Positions 1 to 5,191 of a stretch of DNA of 5,191 nucleotides are shown one piece after another (position 1 is the first letter of the stretch; each line of letters starts with the position of its first letter). This DNA is from an uncultured Eubacteriales bacterium (GTDB lineage Bacteria > Bacillota > Clostridia > Oscillospirales > Acutalibacteraceae). The stretch is taken from assembly GCA_900319255.1 (NCBI GenBank), contig ONNU01000041.1, positions 1-5,191 on the forward strand, read 5' to 3'. The notes beneath the pieces are model-generated. The model saw nothing but the letters and a program-made list of their open reading frames with translations. It made no database searches and was not told the origin of the DNA. The translations under genes and the position numbers were made by a program.

Positions 1-536
1 ATACTCACGGAGATCACATCAGCGGTATAGGAACACTGATACATTATGCATTTCATTATCTGAATATCCCCGTAATAGTAGCAGCGCCCTCAGACACGAT
101 AATCTACAATATGAAATTCCTGCTTGATAAGATCGAAGGCTGCCGTAAAGAAGCATATTCTGTTATCAGTACCAATAAGCTGAATAAATACTGGTTCAGA
201 GCATCCATCCCGACAACACATACATCAACTCATAAGGATAACTGCTTTGGCTACGCTTTGCTGGTGGATAAGACCCTCACAGTATATACCGGTGATACCA
301 ATAAGCTGGAACCCTTTGTTTCCTTCCTTGTATTTACCAGCGCAGCCAGAAAATGTATGTATACAGAGATATGCGCAAATGACAGTAATGTACATTTGCA
401 GATAGATAAGTTTTTAGATAATCTTATAGAATTACAGCGGCAGGGTACAGAGGTTTACCTGATGCATCTGGATAATGAAAAGGTCATCCGTGAAATGATA
501 CAGGATACAGGAATAAAGATCGTTGAACCAATATAA
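1..536 (+). CDS. Metallo-beta-lactamase-fold hydrolase, RNase Z-like type (5' end outside window)
   Basis: The reading frame is open from the left edge (first full codon at 3) to TAA at 534-536, giving 177 visible C-terminal residues. The internal ATG at 111 is not the real start because conserved sequence precedes it. The first visible residues read THGDHISG, the core of the HxHxDH metal-binding motif. Bases 1-2 (AT) fit a preceding CAT histidine codon, which would complete the motif. Further along, YTGDT (Asp codon 294-296) matches the metal-bridging Asp of the fold, and YLMHLDN (His codon 465-467) fits the last metal-binding His near the C-terminus. This set of ligands is known for Zn-dependent hydrolases of the RNase Z/lactonase-like group. 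No membrane segment is visible in this part, so a cytoplasmic enzyme is likely. The substrate cannot be read from the sequence, and true tRNA 3'-processing RNase Z is only one of many options. It is followed after 28 bases by the NADAR gene on the same strand. Confidence 0.88.
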   Translation, partial: THGDHISGIGTLIHYAFHYLNIPVIVAAPSDTIIYNMKFLLDKIEGCRKEAYSVISTNKLNKYWFRASIPTTHTSTHKDNCFGYALLVDKTLTVYTGDTNKLEPFVSFLVFTSAARKCMYTEICANDSNVHLQIDKFLDNLIELQRQGTEVYLMHLDNEKVIREMIQDTGIKIVEPI

Positions 537-550
537 ATGTCCTGTATCGG

Positions 551-559
551 AAAGGAGGT
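551..559 (+). promoter_or_regulatory. Strong ribosome binding site of the NADAR gene
   Basis: AAAGGAGGT lies five bases before ATG 565 and is a near-perfect match to the anti-Shine-Dalgarno sequence. It is the strongest such site in the window and fixes the start of the NADAR gene. Confidence 0.85.
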
Positions 560-564
560 AAAAA

Positions 565-1056
565 ATGCAGAAATATATATGCTTTCATAACCCTGACGAG
601 GAAAACGGCTGGCTCAGCAACTGGTATTTGTCAGACTTTAATGTTGACGGTATATCTTTTTCGTCAATGGAACAGTATATGATGTATAAAAAAGCTGAGC
701 TGTTCTGTGATAATGAGATAAAAAACGAGATCATGTCCATCAGTGATGTGGCAAAGATAAAAGCACTGGGCAGAAAGGTAGGCAATTACAATAATACCGT
801 CTGGAACGGTATGCGCCAGATAATCATTTACAACGGTCTGTATGCAAAATACAGTCAGAATGAAGATCTGAAAAAAATGCTTCTTGATACCGGCGACATA
901 ATACTTGCTGAATGCGCTGTTCAGGATAAGATATGGGCGACAGGCATCTCAATGAAGGATGATGACCGCTTCAATATGTATAAATGGTCAGGGCAGAATC
1001 TTTTGGGCTTTGCGACAATGCTTGTCAGGGAAAGGCTTGGAAAAGAAGGAGCTTAG
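565..1056 (+). CDS. NADAR family protein (YbiA-like N-glycosidase)
   Basis: A 163-residue protein that matches the NADAR (DUF1768/YbiA) fold over its whole length. Visible family motifs in order are: LSNWY at 17-21; SSMEQYMMYKKA at 33-44, with the conserved Glu36; LGRKV at 68-72; W80 and R84; AKYSQNEDL at 94-102; LLDTGD at 106-111; LAE at 114-116; D121 with W124; and a C-terminal GQNLLG. Family members cleave N-glycosidic bonds: plant and bacterial YbiA-type proteins act on damaged riboflavin-pathway intermediates, and others remove ADP-ribose from guanine in nucleic acid as antitoxins. Which activity applies here is not readable from sequence. The usual W-G-x-G after the conserved Asp is W-A-T-G here, a mild deviation. 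The protein is probably soluble and cytoplasmic. Its stop codon lies three bases before the next start, so it is probably co-transcribed with the 229-residue gene. No DarT-like toxin is next to it. Confidence 0.93.
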   Translation: MQKYICFHNPDEENGWLSNWYLSDFNVDGISFSSMEQYMMYKKAELFCDNEIKNEIMSISDVAKIKALGRKVGNYNNTVWNGMRQIIIYNGLYAKYSQNEDLKKMLLDTGDIILAECAVQDKIWATGISMKDDDRFNMYKWSGQNLLGFATMLVRERLGKEGA

Positions 1057-1059
1057 TTT

Positions 1060-1749
1060 ATGAATGGATTTGACTTTTATATCAGAACCAGGTCTGATCT
1101 GATTGAGGCGATCAATAAATTTGGCTTTGTACCCTTTTTTAAAAATTCCGTTCCCGGCTTTTCCATTGAAGAACACATTTCTCCTGAATGCTGGTATAAT
1201 GCTCTTGGCGACAGTAATTGGCCCGTCTGGGAATGGAAGGGTCCTGTTATCAGAGAGACCGGCTGCGCCTATGGAAAATTCCTTGAAAATAAGGCTGTTT
1301 TTATCAGCAGGGAATGGTTTTCTGATTTTGCAAATTATCGCAGGAACGGCTATGATTTTGATGCAAGATATGACGATGGTTTAGCTGCACACAAGGATAA
1401 GGAGCTTTTTGAATTGCTGGATGCAGATGCGCCCGTTCTTTCCAGAAGGCTAAAGGAAAGCGGAAATTACGGCAAAGGCGGCAAAAAAGGCTTTGATACA
1501 ATTATCACCCGTTTGCAGACTCAATGCTATGTTATTATTAGCGACTTTGTTTATCAGCGGGATAAGCACGGAAAGCCCTACGGCTGGGGTGTAGCAGAAT
1601 ATTCCACGCCCGAAAAATTCATGGGCAGTGATTTTACAGACAGAATTTATGAGAGAACACCGGAGGAATCATATCAGCGCATACTGGCGCATTTTAAAGC
1701 CATGCTGCCTGAAACGGATGAAAAAACCATAAGAAAAATTTTGAAATAA
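1060..1749 (+). CDS. Uncharacterised 229-residue protein, tentatively AlkZ-related
   Basis: The gene begins at ATG 1060, preceded by GAAGGAG (1045-1051) inside the end of the NADAR gene at a spacing of eight bases, so the two are probably translationally coupled. The protein is rich in aromatic and charged residues. It has a distinctive conserved-looking core: FGFVPFF (21-27), WEWKGPVIR (57-65), GCAYGKF (68-74), the block around REWFSDFANYRR (84-95) and DFDARYDDG (99-107). A GGKKGFDTIITRLQTQ stretch (140-155) follows, then YGWGVAEYSTPE. I recall this arrangement from Clostridia proteins that are annotated as AlkZ-related, meaning a distant likeness to the winged-helix DNA glycosylase family AlkZ/YcaQ. 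The Q153-x-Q155 pair recalls the catalytic QxQ of that family, but its mid-protein position is unlike the classical enzymes, so I would not assign glycosylase activity. No signal peptide or membrane helix is visible. The gene itself is secure; the family link is from memory. Confidence 0.9.
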   Translation: MNGFDFYIRTRSDLIEAINKFGFVPFFKNSVPGFSIEEHISPECWYNALGDSNWPVWEWKGPVIRETGCAYGKFLENKAVFISREWFSDFANYRRNGYDFDARYDDGLAAHKDKELFELLDADAPVLSRRLKESGNYGKGGKKGFDTIITRLQTQCYVIISDFVYQRDKHGKPYGWGVAEYSTPEKFMGSDFTDRIYERTPEESYQRILAHFKAMLPETDEKTIRKILK

Positions 1750-1767
1750 TCTAAAGCAGAGGGGAAA

Positions 1768-2217
1768 ATGACATACTTTCGCATACATACTTCGGATATA
1801 GCATACAAAACAAAAATGCCCATGGGCTTATTTGTAGCAGTATGGAAGCTTATAGAAAAAAAGCTTCTCACTGAGGATGAAGAAATGGAATACTGGGAAA
1901 ACCGCAGATATTTTGAAAAGGTTCTGCCTGTGCCGCCTTATTATGAACAGGGCAATGCTGACGGCGCTGTCACATGGTTCAAGGATACTGATGACGGGAA
2001 ACGCATTTACAAGGTAATGATATTTTATCGTGATATGGCGAAAAAATACGGCTTGACTCTTTACATCTCAGAATGTACTGAGCCGCCCGGAGAAATAATC
2101 TATGAGGATGCCTTCCAGATAGCTGTCATTCATCCGAAAAGTGATGCAAGTATAAGCACAAGAAAAATGACCGGATCGGAAATGGTGAGCAAAGATGAGG
2201 CTTTTTATTGCAATTAA
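1768..2217 (+). CDS. Hypothetical protein, 149 residues, unknown function
   Basis: I do not recognise a named family. The frame starts at ATG 1768, 18 bases after the previous stop, with a purine-rich AGAGGGG just upstream as ribosome binding site. The N-terminus (RIHTSDIAYKTK, 5-16) runs into an amphipathic, acidic stretch with Trp26 and Trp43. LPVPPYYEQGN follows at 53-63, then AVTWFKDT (67-74), and a likely alpha/beta part that ends in GEIIYEDAFQIAV. The pattern of motifs and the normal codon use suggest a real, conserved small soluble protein; I recall similar unannotated proteins in Clostridia. No signal peptide, membrane segment or metal-binding cluster is visible. The last 25 or so residues are low in recognisable structure and run 23 bases into the ThpR-like gene, so the tail may be non-essential or lineage-specific. 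Its position between the AlkZ-related and 2H genes suggests co-expression, not a specific role. Confidence 0.85.
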   Translation: MTYFRIHTSDIAYKTKMPMGLFVAVWKLIEKKLLTEDEEMEYWENRRYFEKVLPVPPYYEQGNADGAVTWFKDTDDGKRIYKVMIFYRDMAKKYGLTLYISECTEPPGEIIYEDAFQIAVIHPKSDASISTRKMTGSEMVSKDEAFYCN

Positions 2218-2725
2218 ATTCAGCCCTGAAATGGAAAATACTCTGACAGAGCTGCAAAAGCAAATGAAGGAAAAGAGCATTACAGGCAATTACACAAACT
2301 GCCGGAATCTTCATCTGACGCTGGCTTTCATCGGAGAATATGATGACCCTCAAAAGGTCATTAATGCTCTGGAACAGATCTCTTTTGACCCTTTCAGAAT
2401 ATCTCTCGAGGAACGTACAGGGACATTCGGAGATATCCTGTGGATCGGGACAAAGAAAGCCCCTGCTTTGATGTCATTAGCCCAAAACGTCAGAAAAGCT
2501 CTGGACAAAGCCCGCATCCATTACGACCGGAAGAAATTCAAACCGCATATTACTCTCGTCAGAAAAGCCCGGATCTATGCAAATCAGGAAAAAACACTGA
2601 ATGAAATAAAGCTTGAAAAATGCAGCATGACCGTAGACAGTTTTTCCCTGATGCTGTCCAGGAGAACGGACGGAAGGCTTGTATATACGGAGCTGGGGCA
2701 TATCAGTGCAAAGGAAAAACGATAA
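2195..2725 (+). CDS. thpR: RNA 2',3'-cyclic phosphodiesterase (2H phosphoesterase, ThpR/LigT type)
   Basis: A 176-residue protein, the normal length for this family, with both catalytic signatures of the 2H superfamily: H40-L-T42-L within NLHLTLAFIGE and H118-I-T120-L within FKPHITLVRKA. The N-terminal MRLFIAIKFSPE and the central GDILWIG (79-85) are also typical of ThpR. Known members hydrolyse 2',3'-cyclic phosphate ends to 2'-phosphomonoesters and in vitro can reversibly join or cut 2'-5' RNA linkages; the physiological RNA substrate in bacteria is unsettled. The start ATG 2195 overlaps the end of the preceding gene by 23 bases and has GGTGAG (2184-2189) at a spacing of five, so translational coupling is likely. 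The protein is soluble and cytoplasmic. Both HxTx motifs are intact, so activity is expected. The assignment to the 2H family is firm, while the exact substrate is inferred. Confidence 0.94.
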   Translation: MRLFIAIKFSPEMENTLTELQKQMKEKSITGNYTNCRNLHLTLAFIGEYDDPQKVINALEQISFDPFRISLEERTGTFGDILWIGTKKAPALMSLAQNVRKALDKARIHYDRKKFKPHITLVRKARIYANQEKTLNEIKLEKCSMTVDSFSLMLSRRTDGRLVYTELGHISAKEKR

Positions 2726-2783
2726 CGAACACACACTGAACAAAGCTATTTGAGAAATATTCTGGGGCAAGACAGCTGAGATC

Positions 2784-2792
2784 AAAGAGGTG
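2784..2792 (+). promoter_or_regulatory. Ribosome binding site that decides the start of the small HAD gene
   Basis: AAAGAGGTG is one mismatch from AAGGAGGTG and sits six bases before ATG 2799. The in-frame GTG at 2790 is part of this site, so it is unlikely to serve as the start codon. Confidence 0.75.
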
Positions 2793-2798
2793 CGTCAT

Positions 2799-3308
2799 AT
2801 GGAAAAAAACATCAGTAAAGTTATTTTTCTTGATATAGATGGTGTGCTGAATAATTTTGATTCTCCGGAGGAAAACCGGGAGATCATAGATATGAATATG
2901 GTTTTGCGTCTGAAAAGGATAGTTGATGCTTCGGGTGCAAAAATCGTTCTGACTTCCTCATGGAGGCTGTTCTTTCACAGCTGGCAGGAGCTGAGGGGGG
3001 AACGTATATCCGGACATTACAAAAAGCTGATGACTGCCTTTGAAAAATGCGGTCTTTCCGTTTACGGCGTAACAGATGAGCTGTCATACGGTCCCGATTC
3101 CAGACCGGAAGAGATCAGCGAATGGCTGAAAAATCATCCGGATATAAAAAGCTTTGTAATACTTGACGATTCATCATGGAACTGGGGGATGCTTTCAGAT
3201 CATGCCGTTACTACACGCAGAAAAGCCCCTTCATCTGAAAACGGCTGGAGAAGCGGTCTTGAGGATGGGAATGCAGACAGGGCGATCGAAATTCTGAGCA
3301 ATGAATAA
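2799..3308 (+). CDS. Small HAD-fold phosphatase-like protein (HAD domain of RNA-repair 'Swiss army knife' type)
   Basis: From ATG 2799 the protein has 169 residues; an in-frame GTG at 2790 would add three but lies in the ribosome binding site. Motif I is complete: VIFLDIDGVLN (8-18) with D12 as nucleophile and D14 as general acid. Motif II is IVLTSSWR (49-56), with Thr52/Ser53/Ser54 and the Trp-Arg typical of this group. RPEEISEWL (102-110) and the acidic motif IV VILDDSS (120-126, D123 and D124) follow. There is no large cap domain, so the active site should be open, which suits polymeric or protein-bound phosphate. This pattern resembles the HAD domain found in multidomain RNA-repair proteins and in many stand-alone Firmicutes proteins. 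The substrate is unknown. A 73-base gap separates it from the ThpR-like gene, and the PatB-like gene starts 24 bases after it. The HAD call is firm; the RNA-repair link is an inference. Confidence 0.9.
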   Translation: MEKNISKVIFLDIDGVLNNFDSPEENREIIDMNMVLRLKRIVDASGAKIVLTSSWRLFFHSWQELRGERISGHYKKLMTAFEKCGLSVYGVTDELSYGPDSRPEEISEWLKNHPDIKSFVILDDSSWNWGMLSDHAVTTRRKAPSSENGWRSGLEDGNADRAIEILSNE

Positions 3309-3314
3309 ATAGAT

Positions 3315-3332
3315 AAGGTGGGGGGAGAGAGG
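3315..3332 (+). promoter_or_regulatory. Ribosome binding region that decides the start of the PatB-like gene
   Basis: A G-rich run containing AAGGTGG (3315-3321) and GGGGGAG (3321-3327) lies immediately before ATG 3333. The in-frame GTG at 3318 would encode an MGGER extension made wholly of this run, so ATG 3333 is the better start. Confidence 0.75.
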
Positions 3333-4481
3333 ATGTACGATTTTGATAAAATCACCGATCGGAGAAATACCGATTCGATCAAATGGGATATCAGGGAAAA
3401 CGAGCTTCCAATGTGGGTGGCTGATATGGATTTTGAGGCAGCGCCGGAGATAATTGAAGCATTTTCAGAAAGGCTCAAACACCCGGTTTTCGGATACAGC
3501 AAGCTTTGTGATGAATGGTATGAAGCTTATATTAACTGGTGGAAGAAATATCACGGGCTGGAAATAAAAAAAGAGCATCTGACATTCTGCTCCGGTGTTG
3601 TGCCTGCTGTTTCTTCGATGATACGTCATCTTACGTCTGAAGGCGAAAAAATTGTTTTGCTAACACCGAATTATAATCATTTTTACAACTGCATAAAAGA
3701 TAACGGCAGACAGGCGCTTGAGGTTGAAATGAATTATGACGGGAACAGCTATCATATTGATTATGAAAGCCTCGAAAAAGCACTTTCCCAGCCGTCTGCT
3801 GCCATGATGATAGTCTGCAATCCCCAGAATCCCACCGGCACGGTCTGGGAAAGCTCAGAACTGGAAAGAATAGGGGAGATGTGCAGCAGAAATAATGTGC
3901 TGGTCATTTCAGATGAGATACACTGCGATATTATCACTCCCGGCATAAAGCATTCACCGTTTGCTTCTGCTTCCGATATCAACAGGAATAACAGCGTTAC
4001 CTGTATCGCTCCCACAAAGGCTTTTAATCTTGCAGGTCTGCAAACCTCTGCGCTTTACATTCCAAATGATGATATCAGAAGCAAAGTCCGTTCTTCCATC
4101 GAAAGGGACGAGATCTCAATGCCTAATTCCTTTGCTTCAGCGGCAGCAGTTTCAGCTTTCAAAAAAGGAAGAAAATGGCTTGATGAGCTGAATGAGTATA
4201 TTTATAATAACAAACTGACGGTAAGGAAATTCCTTCAGAAGGAGATCCCAGATATCAGACTTGTATGGGGAGATGCGACTTATCTTTTATGGCTTGATTG
4301 TACAGCGTTGAAAATGAACAGCAAAGAGCTTGCCGCGAAGATAAGAAAAAACACCGGTCTTTATGTCATGGCAGGAAGCTATTACGGTAAGGGCGGTGAA
4401 AGCTTTCTCCGGATGAATATCGCCTGCCCGCAGAAATTACTGCTTGACGGGCTGGACAGACTTAAAAATGGAATATTATGA
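3333..4481 (+). CDS. patB: PatB/MalY-type PLP-dependent C-S lyase (cystathionine beta-lyase-like aminotransferase)
   Basis: A 382-residue fold-type I PLP enzyme of class I/II aminotransferases, of normal length for the PatB/MalY branch. The N-terminal YDFDKITDRRNTDSIKWD and PMWVADMDF are signatures of that branch. PLP-site residues are all visible: NPQNPTG (163-169, Asn166 near the PLP ring), SDEIHCD (193-199, Asp194 pairing with the pyridine nitrogen), the Schiff-base Lys229 in APTKAFNLAG, and Arg360 in FLRMN for the substrate carboxylate. Known members cleave cystathionine or cysteine conjugates to a thiol, pyruvate and ammonia; in some species they also act as regulators or in thiol-odour formation. 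Substrate choice cannot be settled here and a broad aminotransferase role is possible. It is the last gene of the + strand run and is followed two bases later by a terminator-like hairpin. The enzyme is cytoplasmic and looks intact. Confidence 0.93.
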   Translation: MYDFDKITDRRNTDSIKWDIRENELPMWVADMDFEAAPEIIEAFSERLKHPVFGYSKLCDEWYEAYINWWKKYHGLEIKKEHLTFCSGVVPAVSSMIRHLTSEGEKIVLLTPNYNHFYNCIKDNGRQALEVEMNYDGNSYHIDYESLEKALSQPSAAMMIVCNPQNPTGTVWESSELERIGEMCSRNNVLVISDEIHCDIITPGIKHSPFASASDINRNNSVTCIAPTKAFNLAGLQTSALYIPNDDIRSKVRSSIERDEISMPNSFASAAAVSAFKKGRKWLDELNEYIYNNKLTVRKFLQKEIPDIRLVWGDATYLLWLDCTALKMNSKELAAKIRKNTGLYVMAGSYYGKGGESFLRMNIACPQKLLLDGLDRLKNGIL

Positions 4482-4482
4482 T

Positions 4483-4526
4483 GAAAAGACCCGGGGCGGA
4501 TGTTACCTCAGGTCTTTTTCATTTTG
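4483..4526. terminator. Bidirectional rho-independent terminator between convergent genes
   Basis: GAAAAGACC (4483-4491) can pair with GGTCTTTTTC (4511-4520, one T bulged or left over). After a C/A mismatch, GGGG (4493-4496) can pair with CCTC (4506-4509, one G-U pair), leaving a nine-base loop. The stem has an A-rich 5' arm and a T-rich 3' arm followed by CATTTT, so a U-rich tail exists on either strand. It lies between the ends of the PatB-like gene (+) and the HAD hydrolase (-), where a shared terminator is expected. Confidence 0.82.
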
Positions 4527-5191
4527 TCAGTATTTTTTTACGATCTCCGTAAGCTCGGAAAGTGAATGAATAATATAATCCGGCTTGATATCAGAACTAT
4601 CGCTGTACTTATGATTTCTGTCTAATAAAGCAGCCTTCATCCCGATATTCTGAGGTCCCTTTACATCATCCACAAGACTGTCTCCCACAAAAAGACATTC
4701 ACAGACATCCCATCCTGTTTCCTTCAAAATCGTACTATAAAAGGCAGGGAAGGGCTTGTATACCTTCATATCCTCGGACGTAAAGATATAGCGAAATTCA
4801 AGAGCATTCAGATCAAGAAAATGCATAAGCGAATCTGTATCCGTTGTTGAGCCAACAGCGCACTCGATCCCTTGTTTTTCCAGAGTTTCAAGAGTGCTGA
4901 CCGTATCGGGAAAGACCCTGCGGTCTCCGAAAAGAATATCAATCATTGGTCTGACTTCTATTTCTGCATCAGCCTTTATCCCGTATTTATCGAACATTAT
5001 TTTAAGACTCAGCCCGAATAATTCCTTTTCGCTGTAAAACGTATCCTGCATCATCATTTCTTTTTTGGTTCTTTTCCATTCGGGATAGAAATATTCTGCA
5101 TTAATATCCGAGCCGACATTTTTCAGTATTGTTTTTGCCGCATTCAGAGATGTTGAACCGGTATCTATCAGAGTTCCGAAGCAATCAAATA
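4527..5191 (-). CDS. HAD family hydrolase, subfamily IA (5' end outside window)
   Basis: The minus-strand frame is open from the right edge (first full codon 5189-5187) to TGA at 4529-4527, giving 220 visible residues. The ATG at 5057 is internal, because conserved motif I lies upstream of it. The first residues read FDCFGTLIDTGS, so only a handful of N-terminal residues are missing. Motif II is around CAVGSTTD (Ser114/Thr115 of the visible part), motif III is the Lys of VYKPFPAFY (Lys145), and motif IV is FVGDSLVDDVKG (Asp170, Asp174, Asp175). The helical cap lies between motifs I and II, which defines subfamily IA. Motif I is D-x-F-G-T: the second Asp, normally the acid/base of phosphatases, is Phe. 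This is seen in haloacid-dehalogenase-like and some other IA branches, so a simple phosphatase role is less certain. The gene converges on the PatB-like gene and shares its terminator. The substrate is unknown. Confidence 0.92.
   Translation of the reverse strand, partial: FDCFGTLIDTGSTSLNAAKTILKNVGSDINAEYFYPEWKRTKKEMMMQDTFYSEKELFGLSLKIMFDKYGIKADAEIEVRPMIDILFGDRRVFPDTVSTLETLEKQGIECAVGSTTDTDSLMHFLDLNALEFRYIFTSEDMKVYKPFPAFYSTILKETGWDVCECLFVGDSLVDDVKGPQNIGMKAALLDRNHKYSDSSDIKPDYIIHSLSELTEIVKKY

Noticed and set aside
111..536. ATG 111 as start of a short 141-residue protein
   Set aside because: The same frame is open to the left edge and encodes the THGDH metal-binding motif upstream of this ATG, so the gene is cut by the window edge.
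504..548. Nine-base inverted repeat GATACAGGA / TCCTGTATC around the end of the MBL gene
   Set aside because: The arms are perfect but the loop is 27 bases, the 5' arm is in coding sequence and no T-run follows. A match of this length is expected about once by chance in a window of this size, so I do not call it a terminator or regulator.
1103..1384. Alternative + strand frame of 93 codons within the 229-residue gene
   Set aside because: It lies entirely inside a gene with clear conserved blocks in the other frame, and its translation shows no coherent protein pattern.
565..1749. Possible DarT-NADAR type toxin-antitoxin pair
   Set aside because: NADAR can be the antitoxin of a DNA ADP-ribosyltransferase, but neither neighbour (the MBL-fold protein or the 229-residue protein) shows DarT-like ADP-ribosyltransferase features that I can recognise, and the gene order gives no other support.
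2726..2798. Possible promoter in the 73-base gap before the small HAD gene
   Set aside because: The best candidate is a TATTCT hexamer at 2758 with a poor -35 match (CTGAAC at 2736). It is too weak to call, and read-through from upstream is equally likely.
3200..3502. Minus-strand open frame of 100 codons, and similar antisense frames at 2477-2785 and 585-785
   Set aside because: They lie opposite well-supported genes, have no recognisable motifs or good ribosome binding sites, and their composition is that of a mirrored coding strand.
4527..5057. ATG 5057 as start of the minus-strand HAD gene
   Set aside because: The frame continues to the right edge and contains HAD motif I (FDCFGTL), which a functional protein needs; the real start is outside the window.

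Overview
The window looks like an ordinary chromosomal stretch of a low-to-mid-GC Gram-positive bacterium, most likely a gut Bacillota/Clostridia of the Ruminococcus (Oscillospiraceae) type. I infer this from the AT-leaning base composition, strong AGGAGG-like ribosome binding sites, tightly packed co-directional small genes, and the mix of protein families. No phage, transposon, CRISPR or RNA-gene signal was found.

Layout: positions 1 to 4481 hold seven genes, all on the + strand and closely spaced (gaps of 3 to 73 bases, one 23-base overlap), so they could be read as one or two transcripts. In order they are: the C-terminal part of a metallo-beta-lactamase-fold hydrolase cut by the left edge; a NADAR-family N-glycosidase; a 229-residue protein that I tentatively link to the AlkZ-related family; a 149-residue protein of unknown function; an RNA 2',3'-cyclic phosphodiesterase of the 2H family (ThpR type); a small HAD phosphatase-like protein resembling the HAD domain of 'Swiss army knife' RNA-repair proteins; and a PatB/MalY-type PLP-dependent C-S lyase/aminotransferase. 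A hairpin with A-rich and T-rich flanks follows at about 4483-4520 and can terminate transcription from both sides. A second, unrelated HAD hydrolase converges on it from the minus strand and is cut by the right edge, just inside its catalytic motif I.

The possible common theme is repair or clean-up of nucleotides and nucleic acids: NADAR acts on ADP-ribosyl or N-glycosidic substrates, the 2H protein on 2',3'-cyclic phosphate or 2'-5' RNA ends, and the small HAD could act on terminal phosphates. These activities have been discussed together in RNA-repair and NAD/ADP-ribose systems, but here they are separate genes and no toxin partner is seen. The functional link is therefore an inference from gene order. 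The PatB-like gene (sulfur amino-acid metabolism) does not obviously belong to that theme.

Two start codons were reassigned from sequence evidence. The most upstream in-frame GTG codons at 2790 and 3318 lie inside the ribosome binding sites, so ATG 2799 and ATG 3333 are preferred.
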